In this document: positions 8,205 through 16,606 of the stretch, piece after piece
Numbering within the stretch: position 1 is the first letter of the stretch
How the letters are laid out: the number at the start of each line of letters is the position of its first letter
NCBI GenBank assembly: GCA_937138955.1
Contig: CAKZPJ010000050.1
Location: 1-27,601, forward strand
Reading direction: 5' to 3'
DNA length: 27,601 nucleotides
DNA from: an uncultured Flammeovirgaceae bacterium
GTDB taxonomy: Bacteria > Bacteroidota > Bacteroidia > Cytophagales > Cyclobacteriaceae
The notes under the pieces: generated by a model
Told to the model about the DNA's origin: nothing
The model's input: only the letters and a program-made list of their open reading frames with translations
Database searches by the model: none
Program-made: the position numbers and the translations under genes

Positions 8205-9101
8205 ATGAAATACCTACTACTTAATTTTCTTTTTGCCTTCTTAAGCTTTACGGTAACTATTGGTCAGGACGTTGACTATACTTTTAATGTTCTTGCCCAC
8301 CAAGGAGAGATTTTTTACCGAGCCGATTCGGAAAGTACTTGGAAACCCGTTGAGATTGGAGTAGAACTGCGAGAAAATCATCTAATAAAGATCGAGAGGG
8401 GTGCATATCTGGGGTTAGTTCACCAAAGTGGAAAAACTATTCCTTACCGCAAAGCTGGTACTTATGAAGTTTCTCGGCTGCATCAACAAATAAAATCAAG
8501 TCCATCAGAAGTAGCTCAAAAGTACGCTAATGCCTACGTTGAGTCAATTATTAACCCTGATAATAGTGCTAAGGAAACTACTCGGTCGGTAGAAAATAGA
8601 AAGTTGAAAATGTACCTACCCAATTCAGTAGATGTATATAGTCCGGAAGTGGTACTACGCTGGAAGGATCAGGAAACACTGACTGATGATTATGAAGTGG
8701 TGTTTAAAAATATGTTTGATGAGGTACTTATGGTGAAGGATGCTACCGATACCAAACTTTGGTTAGACTTTAAGCAAGAACCAATTGCCTCAGAAAGACT
8801 ACTGATTGTAAGCGTTCAAAAGAAGCTACATAAAGAAGTGCAGTCAACTAGCTACGGTATCAAACATATGACCTCCGACGAATCAGCGCAGATTGAACAA
8901 GAGCTCAAAGAGTTAAAGCTTGTATTTTCTGGTGAAGAAAGTGCGCTGGATAAATTAATTTTAGCCTCTTTTTATGAGCAAAATAATTTATTAGCCGACG
9001 CACTCACTAGCTACGAATATGCGATTAATTTATCTCCCGATATAGACGCTTTCCACGATGCTTACGATCAGTTTGTATTCAGAAATGGTCTAGGACTGTA
9101 A
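8205..9101 (+). CDS. Secreted hypothetical protein with FecR-like N-terminal part
   Basis: A 298-residue protein with a clear signal peptide (MKYLLLNFLFAFLSFTVTIG, cleavage expected near residue 20). The first 80 mature residues (QGEIFYR, then WKPVEIGVELRENHLIKIE, then GTYEVSRL) have the pattern of a small FecR-like beta domain: a surface strand pair followed by a VGxxLxxxxxIxI segment. The middle (about 140-210) resembles an immunoglobulin-like strand set. The C-terminal 70 residues are helical, with one TPR-like unit (LILASFYEQNNLLADALTSY). No enzyme motif is seen. It lies 66 bp before the PAP2 gene in the same direction and might share its transcript. A role in the periplasm or envelope is all that can be inferred. 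The FecR resemblance is by eye only. Confidence 0.8.
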   Translation: MKYLLLNFLFAFLSFTVTIGQDVDYTFNVLAHQGEIFYRADSESTWKPVEIGVELRENHLIKIERGAYLGLVHQSGKTIPYRKAGTYEVSRLHQQIKSSPSEVAQKYANAYVESIINPDNSAKETTRSVENRKLKMYLPNSVDVYSPEVVLRWKDQETLTDDYEVVFKNMFDEVLMVKDATDTKLWLDFKQEPIASERLLIVSVQKKLHKEVQSTSYGIKHMTSDESAQIEQELKELKLVFSGEESALDKLILASFYEQNNLLADALTSYEYAINLSPDIDAFHDAYDQFVFRNGLGL

Positions 9102-9167
9102 TTTTTTAGCATTTTCTTGATTTTTATGAACTTCTAAGCGTTACTTTAGTCTAGTTAACTTTTAACG

Positions 9168-9752
9168 ATGATTGAAGTAATTCAGGAGGCTGATCAACAG
9201 CTTTTTCTGTGGTTAAATAGTCTGCATATCTCCTGGCTTGATCCGGTAATGTACTGGATCACTAATAAATATACTTGGTTTCCGGCTTATGCTTTAATCA
9301 TTATTACTTTACTCGTAAAGTATAAATGGGAAGGAGTAAGAGTGGTACTTATGCTCATTCTAATTATTATCGCCTGCGATCAGCTCACTTCTGGGCTTAT
9401 GAAACCCCTTTTTGAACGCTTAAGGCCCTGCCATAATCCAGGATTGGCTAATCAAGTTCACTTAGTGGAAGGTTGCGGGGGAAAATATGGGTTTGCCTCA
9501 TCGCACGCGGCCAATACGTTTGGCTTTGCCACGGGACTCTGGTTATTGCTTCGCAACTGGAGTCGCTGGTTTACGTGGGGATTCGTTTGGGCCGGAATAG
9601 TTTCCTATAGCCGTATTTACGTTGGTGTTCACTATCCATTAGATATATTGGTAGGTGGAATAATTGGAGTCGCTGTAGCAGTGATTTTTTATCAGCTATA
9701 CCAAAGATTGAGCCACCACTCATTAAACACCTCGCCAACCAAGTATCACTAG
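9168..9752 (+). CDS. PAP2 family membrane phosphatase
   Basis: A 194-residue integral membrane protein with about five helices. All three motifs of the PAP2 acid phosphatase family are present: KPLFERLRP at residues 79-87 (Lys 79, Arg 86), the SSHA form of the PSGH motif at 111-114 with His 113, and SRIYVGVHYPLD at 148-159 with Arg 149, the nucleophilic His 155 and Asp 159. Relatives remove phosphate from membrane lipids such as undecaprenyl pyrophosphate or phosphatidic acid; sequence alone does not choose between these. The start at 9168 puts the first membrane segment at the usual distance. It converges on riboflavin synthase with 11 bp between stops and no visible terminator in that gap. 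Confidence 0.93.
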   Translation: MIEVIQEADQQLFLWLNSLHISWLDPVMYWITNKYTWFPAYALIIITLLVKYKWEGVRVVLMLILIIIACDQLTSGLMKPLFERLRPCHNPGLANQVHLVEGCGGKYGFASSHAANTFGFATGLWLLLRNWSRWFTWGFVWAGIVSYSRIYVGVHYPLDILVGGIIGVAVAVIFYQLYQRLSHHSLNTSPTKYH

Positions 9753-9763
9753 GAACCTTTGCT

Positions 9764-10363
9764 CTATTTGCCTAGTTGACTTTGGAGCATTCGGCTGATG
9801 TATTTTCCAACAATATCGAATTCTAGGTTTACAGTATCACCAATTTGCAATTGGCTAAAGTTAGTATGCTGGTAAGTGTAGGGGATAATAGCTACTGCGA
9901 ACGATGAATCGGTAATATCGAAGCAAGTGAGGCTTACTCCGTTAATGGTAACTGACCCTTTCTCTACCAGGAGCTGATTATTTGATGTTGGAGTGTAGGA
10001 AAAACGAAACAACCAACTGCCAGCTTGATCTTTAATATCGGTACAGGTGGCAGTCAGGTCTACGTGTCCCTGCACAATATGACCATCGAAGCGACCATTA
10101 GCGGGCATACAGCGCTCAAGATTAATTTTTGAAGTACTAGCAAGCGCACCGAGATTGCTACGCTTCAGTGTTTCCTGCACCGCAGTAACCCGGTAGGTGT
10201 CTCCTAAAACCTCAGTAACAGTTAGACAAACACCATTGTGGCTCACACTTTGGTCAACTTTAAGTTCAGAGGCGATGCTACTGGAAATTTCCAAATGCCT
10301 ATTTCCCCCTTCATCAACAGCGTTGACAAGTTCGCCAACAGTTTCAATAATTCCGGTAAACAT
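9764..10363 (-). CDS. ribE: Riboflavin synthase alpha chain
   Basis: A 199-residue protein with the duplicated lumazine-binding fold. It starts with the invariant MFTGIIE. The first barrel carries SVSHNGVCLTV (39-49), and the second carries the matching SVTINGVSLTC (137-147). The linker ERCMPANGRFDGHIVQGHVD (83-102) is nearly invariant in the family. The enzyme dismutates two molecules of 6,7-dimethyl-8-ribityllumazine to riboflavin. It is the last gene of a long minus-strand run, but a 144-bp gap containing a heptamer repeat separates it from the preceding gene, so it may have its own promoter. No FMN riboswitch is seen upstream. Other rib genes are not in this window. Confidence 0.96.
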   Translation of the reverse strand: MFTGIIETVGELVNAVDEGGNRHLEISSSIASELKVDQSVSHNGVCLTVTEVLGDTYRVTAVQETLKRSNLGALASTSKINLERCMPANGRFDGHIVQGHVDLTATCTDIKDQAGSWLFRFSYTPTSNNQLLVEKGSVTINGVSLTCFDITDSSFAVAIIPYTYQHTNFSQLQIGDTVNLEFDIVGKYISRMLQSQLGK

Positions 10364-10438
10364 AAGTTGAGTTGAAAATTAAGTGAATGAGTGATTCAAC
10401 TGCACAATAGCTAAATTGTTGATATTGTCATCAATTTT

Positions 10439-10473
10439 CACCTTTCACCTTTCACCTTTCACCTTTCACCTTT
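10439..10473. repeat. Five perfect tandem copies of a 7-bp unit (CACCTTT)
   Basis: CACCTTT is repeated five times without a mismatch; read toward ribE the unit is AAAGGTG. It starts 76 bp upstream of the ribE ATG and 35 bp past the stop of the cytochrome gene. The period is not a multiple of three and the array is non-coding, so changes in copy number would alter only spacing. Confidence 0.97.
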
Positions 10474-10507
10474 CGATTTTCCCACTATTACGCATCAACC
10501 ATTCTGT

Positions 10508-13501
10508 CTAGATTTGTTTCAGAAAAGTGAGCAAATCGTTCATATCCTCTTCGTCGATTTGATTAGCTAAGCCTTCGGGCATGGCAGAGTAAGAGGCTGC
10601 TTCTAGTTTAGTGATTGTATTTCGAGCCACAGTAGATTCATTACCCGCCAGATCAGCTAACGTTAAGGTTGTGGAGCTTTCTGAGGTGATTACACCCGTC
10701 TGCTTGGTTCCGTCGGTAAGCGTTACTTCCCACAGCTCAAAACCGTCGGCAATAGAGCGATTAGGGAGAAGAATATCGTACAAGATAGCTTCCTTTGAGC
10801 GGTTTCTCACGGTAGAAAGGTCAGGGCCAAACGAAGTACCAAGCTCACCCTTCATTTGATGACAAGTAGCACAAGATTGCTGGAAGATAGTTTTACCATT
10901 TTCTGAATCTCCCGAAGCGGTGAGGTAGGATTGATACTGATCTAGGTTATTTCCATCGGTAGTTTGTCCGGAAAAAATCTGGCGAGCCGAACTACGTATA
11001 CTATCGTCATCGTGGTTCATTAGATGGACTGTGCGTCGCCAACCGACGGTCGATTGATCTATTTGATTCTCTTGAACCGCCGCTAGCAGTAAATGAGTGC
11101 GGTCTGATCCCGTGAGGAAGACATTAACTGCGTTTTCGCGAACGTTTGGAGTAAGTGAAGGCCAGCGAGTTAGCAGGTTTTTGCAAGGAGTAGTTCCAGC
11201 CGTGCGGCGCAACATTCGCAAGGCTTCATTTTGAACGCTGCTAGCGTGCTGCGGAGTAAGCATCGCTAAAAACTGATTCTGATAACGGTCAGGGTCAGCA
11301 ATTCCTAAAAAGGTAAGAGCATCGTGTTGCCAGTCGCTAGAGGCTGATGGAGAATTAAGTGCTTGTTGGGCTCGCTGTACGGCTACCTGGGCTTCTTTCG
11401 GTGGTAGTTTACCTAAACTCGTTAGCAAACTCAAACTAGCTTGGCGTAAATTAGAATTGCAATCTGGCCGGACGTTAGCTAACATTGTTTTCTTTTCGGC
11501 TATCAATGCAGTAGGCTCAATATCAGCGTACTTAATTCCCTGTGATAATCCTTCTAGTAGGCTTGCGTACCACACGCTATTTTCCTGATCTACCGAATGG
11601 ATAACTTTGGCTATTTCTTCCTGGTTGCCTTTTAGACCAATTAAAGCTCCTAATTTTAGAAGAAATGAAGTCTCCGCATCGCCTTGATTAGTGGCAAAAT
11701 GGTTTTGAGCAAAGGCTAACCAATGCTGATTGCCTTGAGGTGAACTTAAGGCAGCGTATTGCACCCACTCATCACCAATATCTTGCTTCAGTAGCTGTTG
11801 ACTAGCCAACTGGGTTTCGGGGCTATCTAACGAGCCTAAACTACAAAGAAGCTGGAATCTTACCTTAGCATCCGAATCGTTTTGTAAAGCTAAAATTTCA
11901 TTTTTTAAGTTAGGGTACTGATTCCAGTGAAGCTCAGCTAGTTTGATGGCATTTTCCCGAACACCCGGTTCAGCATCTTGTAATGCCGCTTTGATGATAG
12001 TTTCGTCGAGAGCATCCAATCCGTCTAACGTCCATAAAGCGTGTAATCGCCCAACGGCTGATGTGCTGTTGGAAGCAATCGCCTTTAATTGATTGACTAT
12101 TTCTTTTGCCTGCCGATCTACCAAAAGTCGCTGAGCGGTTCGGCGCTGCCAAAGATTAGGGTGCTCCAGTAGGCTGACTAGCCTTTCATTGGATAGATCG
12201 CCGATAGCGAGGTTATTAAGAAACTTATCAGGGTTTTTGTTCTTAGGTAGAATGCGGTAGATTCTCCCTTGGTCAGTACCATTATACAGTGCCCCGGATT
12301 GGTTCACCTCTTCGCTCATCCATTCGGGATGCTCAATAATTTGTCGATAATAATCTACCACGTATAAAGCACCATCTGGGCCTACGTGAAAGTTGACCGG
12401 ACGAAACCAACTGTCGGTAGATGCCAGAAACTCCTTTTCCTTGAACAATCGATTGGCTTCAAAAGTCGCTCCTTTGGGTTCAATTACATCTGCATGAACC
12501 AAGTTATGAACCGGTTCAGCGATAAAAGTCACTTGCTGATATTTATCAGGAAACAGGTCGCCCAGATACCAGGTTACTCCGCAGGAAGAAGTTATTGTGC
12601 CCACGTCGGTCAGTAATTGGTGCTCAGGATTTTGAGTAATGGGAAACACTTCGGCGCCGGGCCCGTAGGTTGGGAGGTATTCAGTCGCATCGGCTACCGC
12701 TAAAACGGGGTTGCGCTGCATGTAGCGAGCTGCCAGTACTTCGTGAAAGAGGTGGTCAGCATTGCTGGTCATAATCTGATGACCCCAGTGATCGAAGGTA
12801 TGCCCAAATTGCGACTCACCCGACATCATTTCTAGCGCGTAGGTATCCGGACGAAAGCGAACGTTGCGCCCATCGGCATTCATGGGCAGGCTTACTTCGG
12901 GGTGATTAGGGAATGTAATTGATTGCCCCTCTCCGCCAAATTGCTCATGAAAAAACTTAGTGGAAACCGTGCCTTCGTGGGCTAAATATATCCAGTTGTC
13001 TAAGCCATATACCGGACTATTCAGGTTGTGTTGAGGGTTGGATCGGGCAAAACCGGTCAAAACTACCTCGCGCACATCAGCAATATTATCGCCGGTAGTA
13101 TCAGCTAAGTATAGTACATCCGGCGCATCGGTAACCAGCACGCCTTGTTTCCAGCGCATAATGCCAGTAGGTAGAATCAACCCTTCGGCGAATGTAGTAC
13201 TTTTGTCAGGCAGCCCATCTTCATCAGTATCAGTAAGTATCTTAATCTTTCCTGACCCTTCCGTATCTAGTGGATAGCCATGCATTTCAACTACATACAT
13301 TCGCCCGTATTCATCAATCTCCATTGCGACGGGGTCAGCAATTAAAGGCTCGGAGGCGACCAGCTCAATAGTAAAGCCATCCGCTACTTCTAAGGTGCTA
13401 AGAGCTTGCTGAGCTTTTTCAGAAAGGGGCGGATTGGGTTGACAGGATACCGCCGCCAGCGCGAAGGCCATCCAGCCTAATGAAAGGATAGGTGTTTTCA
13501 T
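10508..13501 (-). CDS. PVC-type cytochrome c lipoprotein: dehydrogenase-like propeller, HEAT repeats, heme domain
   Basis: A 997-residue exported lipoprotein with three parts. The signal peptide ends in the lipobox AAVSC (Cys 20). Residues about 35-415 match the membrane-bound dehydrogenase domain of the PVC group, a soluble glucose dehydrogenase-like propeller (GFTIELVASEPLIADPVAME, then DEYGRMYVVEM, then GPDGALYVVDYYRQIIEHP). About 420-850 are alpha-helical HEAT-type repeats. The last 140 residues form a cytochrome c domain with CATCH at 877-881, binding one heme, followed by GTSFGPDLSTVRNR. Such proteins probably oxidise a sugar or similar substrate and pass electrons on, but substrates are mostly unproven. 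The ATG at 13501 is chosen over an in-frame TTG at 13510 because it gives a normal signal peptide. The stop lies 144 bp before ribE, and the DUF4385 gene is 54 bp upstream. Confidence 0.92.
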   Translation of the reverse strand: MKTPILSLGWMAFALAAVSCQPNPPLSEKAQQALSTLEVADGFTIELVASEPLIADPVAMEIDEYGRMYVVEMHGYPLDTEGSGKIKILTDTDEDGLPDKSTTFAEGLILPTGIMRWKQGVLVTDAPDVLYLADTTGDNIADVREVVLTGFARSNPQHNLNSPVYGLDNWIYLAHEGTVSTKFFHEQFGGEGQSITFPNHPEVSLPMNADGRNVRFRPDTYALEMMSGESQFGHTFDHWGHQIMTSNADHLFHEVLAARYMQRNPVLAVADATEYLPTYGPGAEVFPITQNPEHQLLTDVGTITSSCGVTWYLGDLFPDKYQQVTFIAEPVHNLVHADVIEPKGATFEANRLFKEKEFLASTDSWFRPVNFHVGPDGALYVVDYYRQIIEHPEWMSEEVNQSGALYNGTDQGRIYRILPKNKNPDKFLNNLAIGDLSNERLVSLLEHPNLWQRRTAQRLLVDRQAKEIVNQLKAIASNSTSAVGRLHALWTLDGLDALDETIIKAALQDAEPGVRENAIKLAELHWNQYPNLKNEILALQNDSDAKVRFQLLCSLGSLDSPETQLASQQLLKQDIGDEWVQYAALSSPQGNQHWLAFAQNHFATNQGDAETSFLLKLGALIGLKGNQEEIAKVIHSVDQENSVWYASLLEGLSQGIKYADIEPTALIAEKKTMLANVRPDCNSNLRQASLSLLTSLGKLPPKEAQVAVQRAQQALNSPSASSDWQHDALTFLGIADPDRYQNQFLAMLTPQHASSVQNEALRMLRRTAGTTPCKNLLTRWPSLTPNVRENAVNVFLTGSDRTHLLLAAVQENQIDQSTVGWRRTVHLMNHDDDSIRSSARQIFSGQTTDGNNLDQYQSYLTASGDSENGKTIFQQSCATCHQMKGELGTSFGPDLSTVRNRSKEAILYDILLPNRSIADGFELWEVTLTDGTKQTGVITSESSTTLTLADLAGNESTVARNTITKLEAASYSAMPEGLANQIDEEDMNDLLTFLKQI

Positions 13502-13555
13502 AGAGAGCAATTTGTAAGAAAATTACGAAAGCTCCTCAAGTATTCAAAAAGTAGA

Positions 13556-14056
13556 CTAAAAACTGTACTTTTTAGTATGCTCTTCTTTTAGCTGTTGATA
13601 GGTAGGATTCTGCTTGGCTTTTCCCCAAACATCCTTAAAAATCTGAGCTGCTTCAGCTTTTACTGGATCATGGTGTCGTGGTAATATCTGCTGACGGGCT
13701 TGTTGTTCCGCTTCGGGGGTGGATTCTTTCTGGGGATTGGTTGCGTATTTTTTGCCGCCCCGATAGTTAGCGTAACGGCGCGCGCGCGTATATCCCATTT
13801 GTAAAAATTTCCGCGCCATGTCGGCTCCTACAAAATCACTTTGAGCTAGATAGTCCAAGAAAAGTTCGTATATATTATTGGAAGACTGACGAGCTGTATC
13901 AGGATCTTTAAATCGCCAATGCGGCAGAATTTCCGTTTTATAGGGTTCAACCGAAAGAACCCCTTGTTCCCCTCGACCAATCTGATACAGTTCAGGGTGA
14001 TTACGGAAGTTGATACGATCAAAATCTTGTGAGTAGTCAAACTTAGCGCGAGCCAT
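13556..14056 (-). CDS. DUF4385 family protein
   Basis: A 166-residue soluble, basic protein that I recognise as the DUF4385 family from the segments FRNHPELYQIGRGEQGVL, VEPYKTEILPHWRFK, DFVGADMARKFLQMGYTRAR and RYANYRGGKKY. No signal peptide or membrane segment is present. The function of the family is not known to me. Conserved Trp, Arg and Lys residues in the central part could suggest nucleic acid or phosphate binding, but that is a guess. It sits between the PIG-L deacetylase (48 bp upstream) and the cytochrome lipoprotein (54 bp downstream) on the same strand and may be cotranscribed with them. The C-terminal 60 residues are rich in Gln, Lys and Glu and look less conserved. Confidence 0.85.
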   Translation of the reverse strand: MARAKFDYSQDFDRINFRNHPELYQIGRGEQGVLSVEPYKTEILPHWRFKDPDTARQSSNNIYELFLDYLAQSDFVGADMARKFLQMGYTRARRYANYRGGKKYATNPQKESTPEAEQQARQQILPRHHDPVKAEAAQIFKDVWGKAKQNPTYQQLKEEHTKKYSF

Positions 14057-14104
14057 ACTTTGAAAACTGCGCTAAGCGATATTGGTTTCCTTAACTTCTT
14101 TCAA

Positions 14105-14827
14105 TTAATCCGGTAGTTGCTCAGTCAAGTCAGTTATTGGTGGGTTAAAGGATTCCTGGTAGATTTCAAAATAGATAGAATCGCCAATTAGCTCTTTTAC
14201 CTGTACTTTCTCAATAACTTGTTGATAGGTTTTGTAGCAATCAAGCGATTCCTGAAGCGCGTCAATATTAGATTCGTTGAGGCTTACGATGCAGTCTATT
14301 TCTTCGGGTAAAGACTGCTTCAGAATAAAATCGACTCCTTTCTTAAAGGTGCCATCTCCTTCGTAGGGTATAGTAAAAAATGCTAATCGCTTCAAGTAAG
14401 GAACGTCTTCATCGCGCAACGTAAGAAACACTTGTTTGGCTACAGCATGCATCACCAGGTGGTCGTGGAAACCGCTAATGCCGTGTACTGGATAAGACAC
14501 GAAAATATCGGGCTGAATCTTCCGAATATGATCGCTCACTACTTTCTCAATTTCTCGGGGATCCATGTGCTTGAGTCCACTATCGGGAAGATCGAGTACA
14601 GTCATGCCGCTTAATCCGAGTGCCTTTTCTACTTCCAGCATTTCTTGGTAACGTACTTCGCCCATCTCTTCTATGCTGAGCCCTAAACGTTGCCGCTGCT
14701 TGGTAGCACCACCCCGAGTAAGAGTTAATAAGTAAACTTCGTGCCCCTGTTGAAGCTGACGATGCATGGCTCCTGCCGGACCAAAGGCTTCGTCGTCGGG
14801 GTGAGGAAAGACATAAAGAAATTTCAT
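14105..14827 (-). CDS. PIG-L / LmbE family deacetylase
   Basis: A 240-residue zinc-dependent deacetylase. The N-terminal metal-binding motif HPDDE is at residues 9-13 (His 9, Asp 12), and the third metal ligand lies in GFHDH at 119-123. The family removes acetyl groups from N-acetylglucosamine-linked compounds, including the bacillithiol and mycothiol precursors, GPI anchors and antibiotic sugars. The HPDDEAF form differs from the HPDD(A/V)E form I know from BshB1, so I do not call it a bacillithiol gene. There is no signal peptide, so it is cytosolic. It is followed by the DUF4385 gene after 48 bp; 147 bp separate it from the antiporter upstream. Substrate unknown. Confidence 0.9.
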   Translation of the reverse strand: MKFLYVFPHPDDEAFGPAGAMHRQLQQGHEVYLLTLTRGGATKQRQRLGLSIEEMGEVRYQEMLEVEKALGLSGMTVLDLPDSGLKHMDPREIEKVVSDHIRKIQPDIFVSYPVHGISGFHDHLVMHAVAKQVFLTLRDEDVPYLKRLAFFTIPYEGDGTFKKGVDFILKQSLPEEIDCIVSLNESNIDALQESLDCYKTYQQVIEKVQVKELIGDSIYFEIYQESFNPPITDLTEQLPD

Positions 14828-14974
14828 AGAAGATATGAGTTATGAAAACTTGTCCTGGATATTGTTTCGGGATATGAAATATGAGACGAAAATTGGTTAG
14901 AAGTCCGAAGACGGAAGCAAGGAGTAGGGAGCAATAAGTACACTTGTACATCCCTGAGCATGCCGCTTCCTGCC

Positions 14975-15931
14975 CTACACTGGGCCTATCACCGAGTAAA
15001 TATAATAGAGATAAAACGCCAGTAAGATAACTCCTTCCACTTTACTAATTTTCCGGCGGGTAATCATCATCGGAAAGATCATAAAAGTAACCAGTAACAT
15101 CCAGATCATATCAGATCGGATAATAACATCGTTTACTTGAATTGAAGCAATAATGCTGGTAAATCCAAGAATAGACAAAATATTGAAAATGTTTGAGCCG
15201 ATGAGATTTCCCATAGCAATATCGGTTTCTTTTCGCATAGCGGCTACAATGGCAGTAGCTAACTCCGGCAGGCTAGTTCCTAGAGCTACTACTGTAATAC
15301 CGACAACTCGCTCACTTACTCCTAAAGCAATAGCTAGTTCTTTTGCTCCGAACACAAACCAACTAGAGCCAAGCGTTAGCCCCGCTATACCAATAACCAA
15401 TAATAGAATATCTCGCCATACACTAGCAGTAGGCTGAGAAGGCACATCTAATACTTCAGCCTGAGCTTGTAAATTTTTAGTCTCTTTTCTAGACTTAAGG
15501 ATAGTAAAAAAAGTGTAGCCAATCAGCAGGGTAACGAATAGTATGCCCTCCCAAAAACTGATCAAGTTCCCCTGTACCAAGGCAAACATAAGTAGTGAAC
15601 TTCCCATAGCCACTGGCCAGTCGATGCGTATAATGTCTTTCTGAACCGGTACTGGGGTGATAAATGCGGTAACGCCCAGCACTAATGCTAGATTACAGAT
15701 ATTGGAGCCAATCACATTACCCATTGCAATATCGGGGCTACCGCTGAGGGCCGACTGAACGCTGATGAATAACTCAGGGGCTGAAGTGCCGAAGGCTACT
15801 ACGGTGAGTCCAACTACTAAAGGAGAGATTTTCAGGCGCAGCGCAATGCTGACTGATCCTCGTACTAAGAATTCACCGCCCGCAATCAATACAATAAGCC
15901 CTCCTAAGAGTATTCCGATATTAACGATCAT
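14975..15931 (-). CDS. Calcium/sodium antiporter (CaCA family, YrbG type)
   Basis: A 318-residue membrane protein with two homologous halves of about five helices each. Each half carries the alpha-repeat signatures: GTSAPEL (48-54) with GNVIGSNICN (71-80), and GTSLPEL (218-224) with GNLIGSNIFN (241-250). The Glu residues in these repeats coordinate the transported ions. The two halves are joined by a hydrophilic loop at about 147-172. Members exchange Na+ or H+ for Ca2+ across the inner membrane; the exact ion pair cannot be told here. It starts 9 bp after the stop of upp and is almost surely on the same transcript. Confidence 0.94.
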   Translation of the reverse strand: MIVNIGILLGGLIVLIAGGEFLVRGSVSIALRLKISPLVVGLTVVAFGTSAPELFISVQSALSGSPDIAMGNVIGSNICNLALVLGVTAFITPVPVQKDIIRIDWPVAMGSSLLMFALVQGNLISFWEGILFVTLLIGYTFFTILKSRKETKNLQAQAEVLDVPSQPTASVWRDILLLVIGIAGLTLGSSWFVFGAKELAIALGVSERVVGITVVALGTSLPELATAIVAAMRKETDIAMGNLIGSNIFNILSILGFTSIIASIQVNDVIIRSDMIWMLLVTFMIFPMMITRRKISKVEGVILLAFYLYYIYSVIGPV

Positions 15932-15940
15932 GAATGTATG

Positions 15941-16606
15941 CTATAGTTTATTTCCAAAGGATAAATCACCCGCATCTCCTAAGCCGGGAATAATGTAAGA
16001 TTTATCGTTTAATCGCTCGTCGATAGCTCCCAACCAAAGATGATACGGATATTGAGCTTTCTCTTTAAGCCGAGAAACTCCCTCGGGGGAGGCAATAACG
16101 GATAAAATATGTGTCTGAGAAGGTGTGCCGTATTTATCGATCTGTTCAAGTACTTTCACTAAGGTTTGTCCGCTAGCCAACATGGGATCAATTAAGATAA
16201 GTGGCCTATCTTGAACGTCGGGAATGCTTTGGTAGTCAAGGTGAATAGTAAAACCAGCGGGAGAGGTAGCATCGTTGTGCCGATACGCTCCTATAAATCC
16301 GCTATCTGCCCGATCAAAATAATGAAGCACTCCTAGGTGCAATGGTAGGCCCGCTCGTAATATAGAAACGAGTACCGGTTGTTGTTCGAGTAATGGAATA
16401 TTAGTAGTTCCCAAGGGGGTGGTAACCAACTCTGGCCGATAGGGTAGGGCTTTTGATAATTCGTAAGCTAGCACTTCTCCCAAACGTTCAATATTTCGGC
16501 GAAACCGCATTCGGTCGGTCTGGCGAGTATGATCGCGTAGCTCAGCCATAAAATGGTTAGCTACCGATGGCTGCTCCGCTAATATAAATGAAGATATTTG
16601 CTGCAT
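15941..16606 (-). CDS. upp: Uracil phosphoribosyltransferase
   Basis: A 221-residue pyrimidine salvage enzyme that makes UMP from uracil and PRPP. The PRPP loop LILIDPMLASGQT is at residues 136-148. The uracil-binding C-terminal motif IPGLGDAGDLSFGN covers 206-219, and SILRAGLPL (81-89) is the conserved tetramer-forming segment. The frame is open back to 16678, but the ATG at 16606 is chosen: the extra 24 residues are not family-like, and a promoter element lies at 16627-16634 within that extension. It heads a minus-strand unit with the antiporter 9 bp downstream. Confidence 0.95.
   Translation of the reverse strand: MQQISSFILAEQPSVANHFMAELRDHTRQTDRMRFRRNIERLGEVLAYELSKALPYRPELVTTPLGTTNIPLLEQQPVLVSILRAGLPLHLGVLHYFDRADSGFIGAYRHNDATSPAGFTIHLDYQSIPDVQDRPLILIDPMLASGQTLVKVLEQIDKYGTPSQTHILSVIASPEGVSRLKEKAQYPYHLWLGAIDERLNDKSYIIPGLGDAGDLSFGNKL

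Noticed and set aside
10439..10473. Heptamer array considered as a CRISPR remnant
   Set aside because: Units are only 7 bp with no spacers; it is a simple tandem repeat.
13502..13510. TTG start for the cytochrome lipoprotein
   Set aside because: The ATG three codons downstream gives a normal signal peptide.
14105..14827. Bacillithiol deacetylase BshB1
   Set aside because: The active-site motif reads HPDDEAF rather than the HPDD(A/V)E form expected for BshB1, and no other bsh gene is near.
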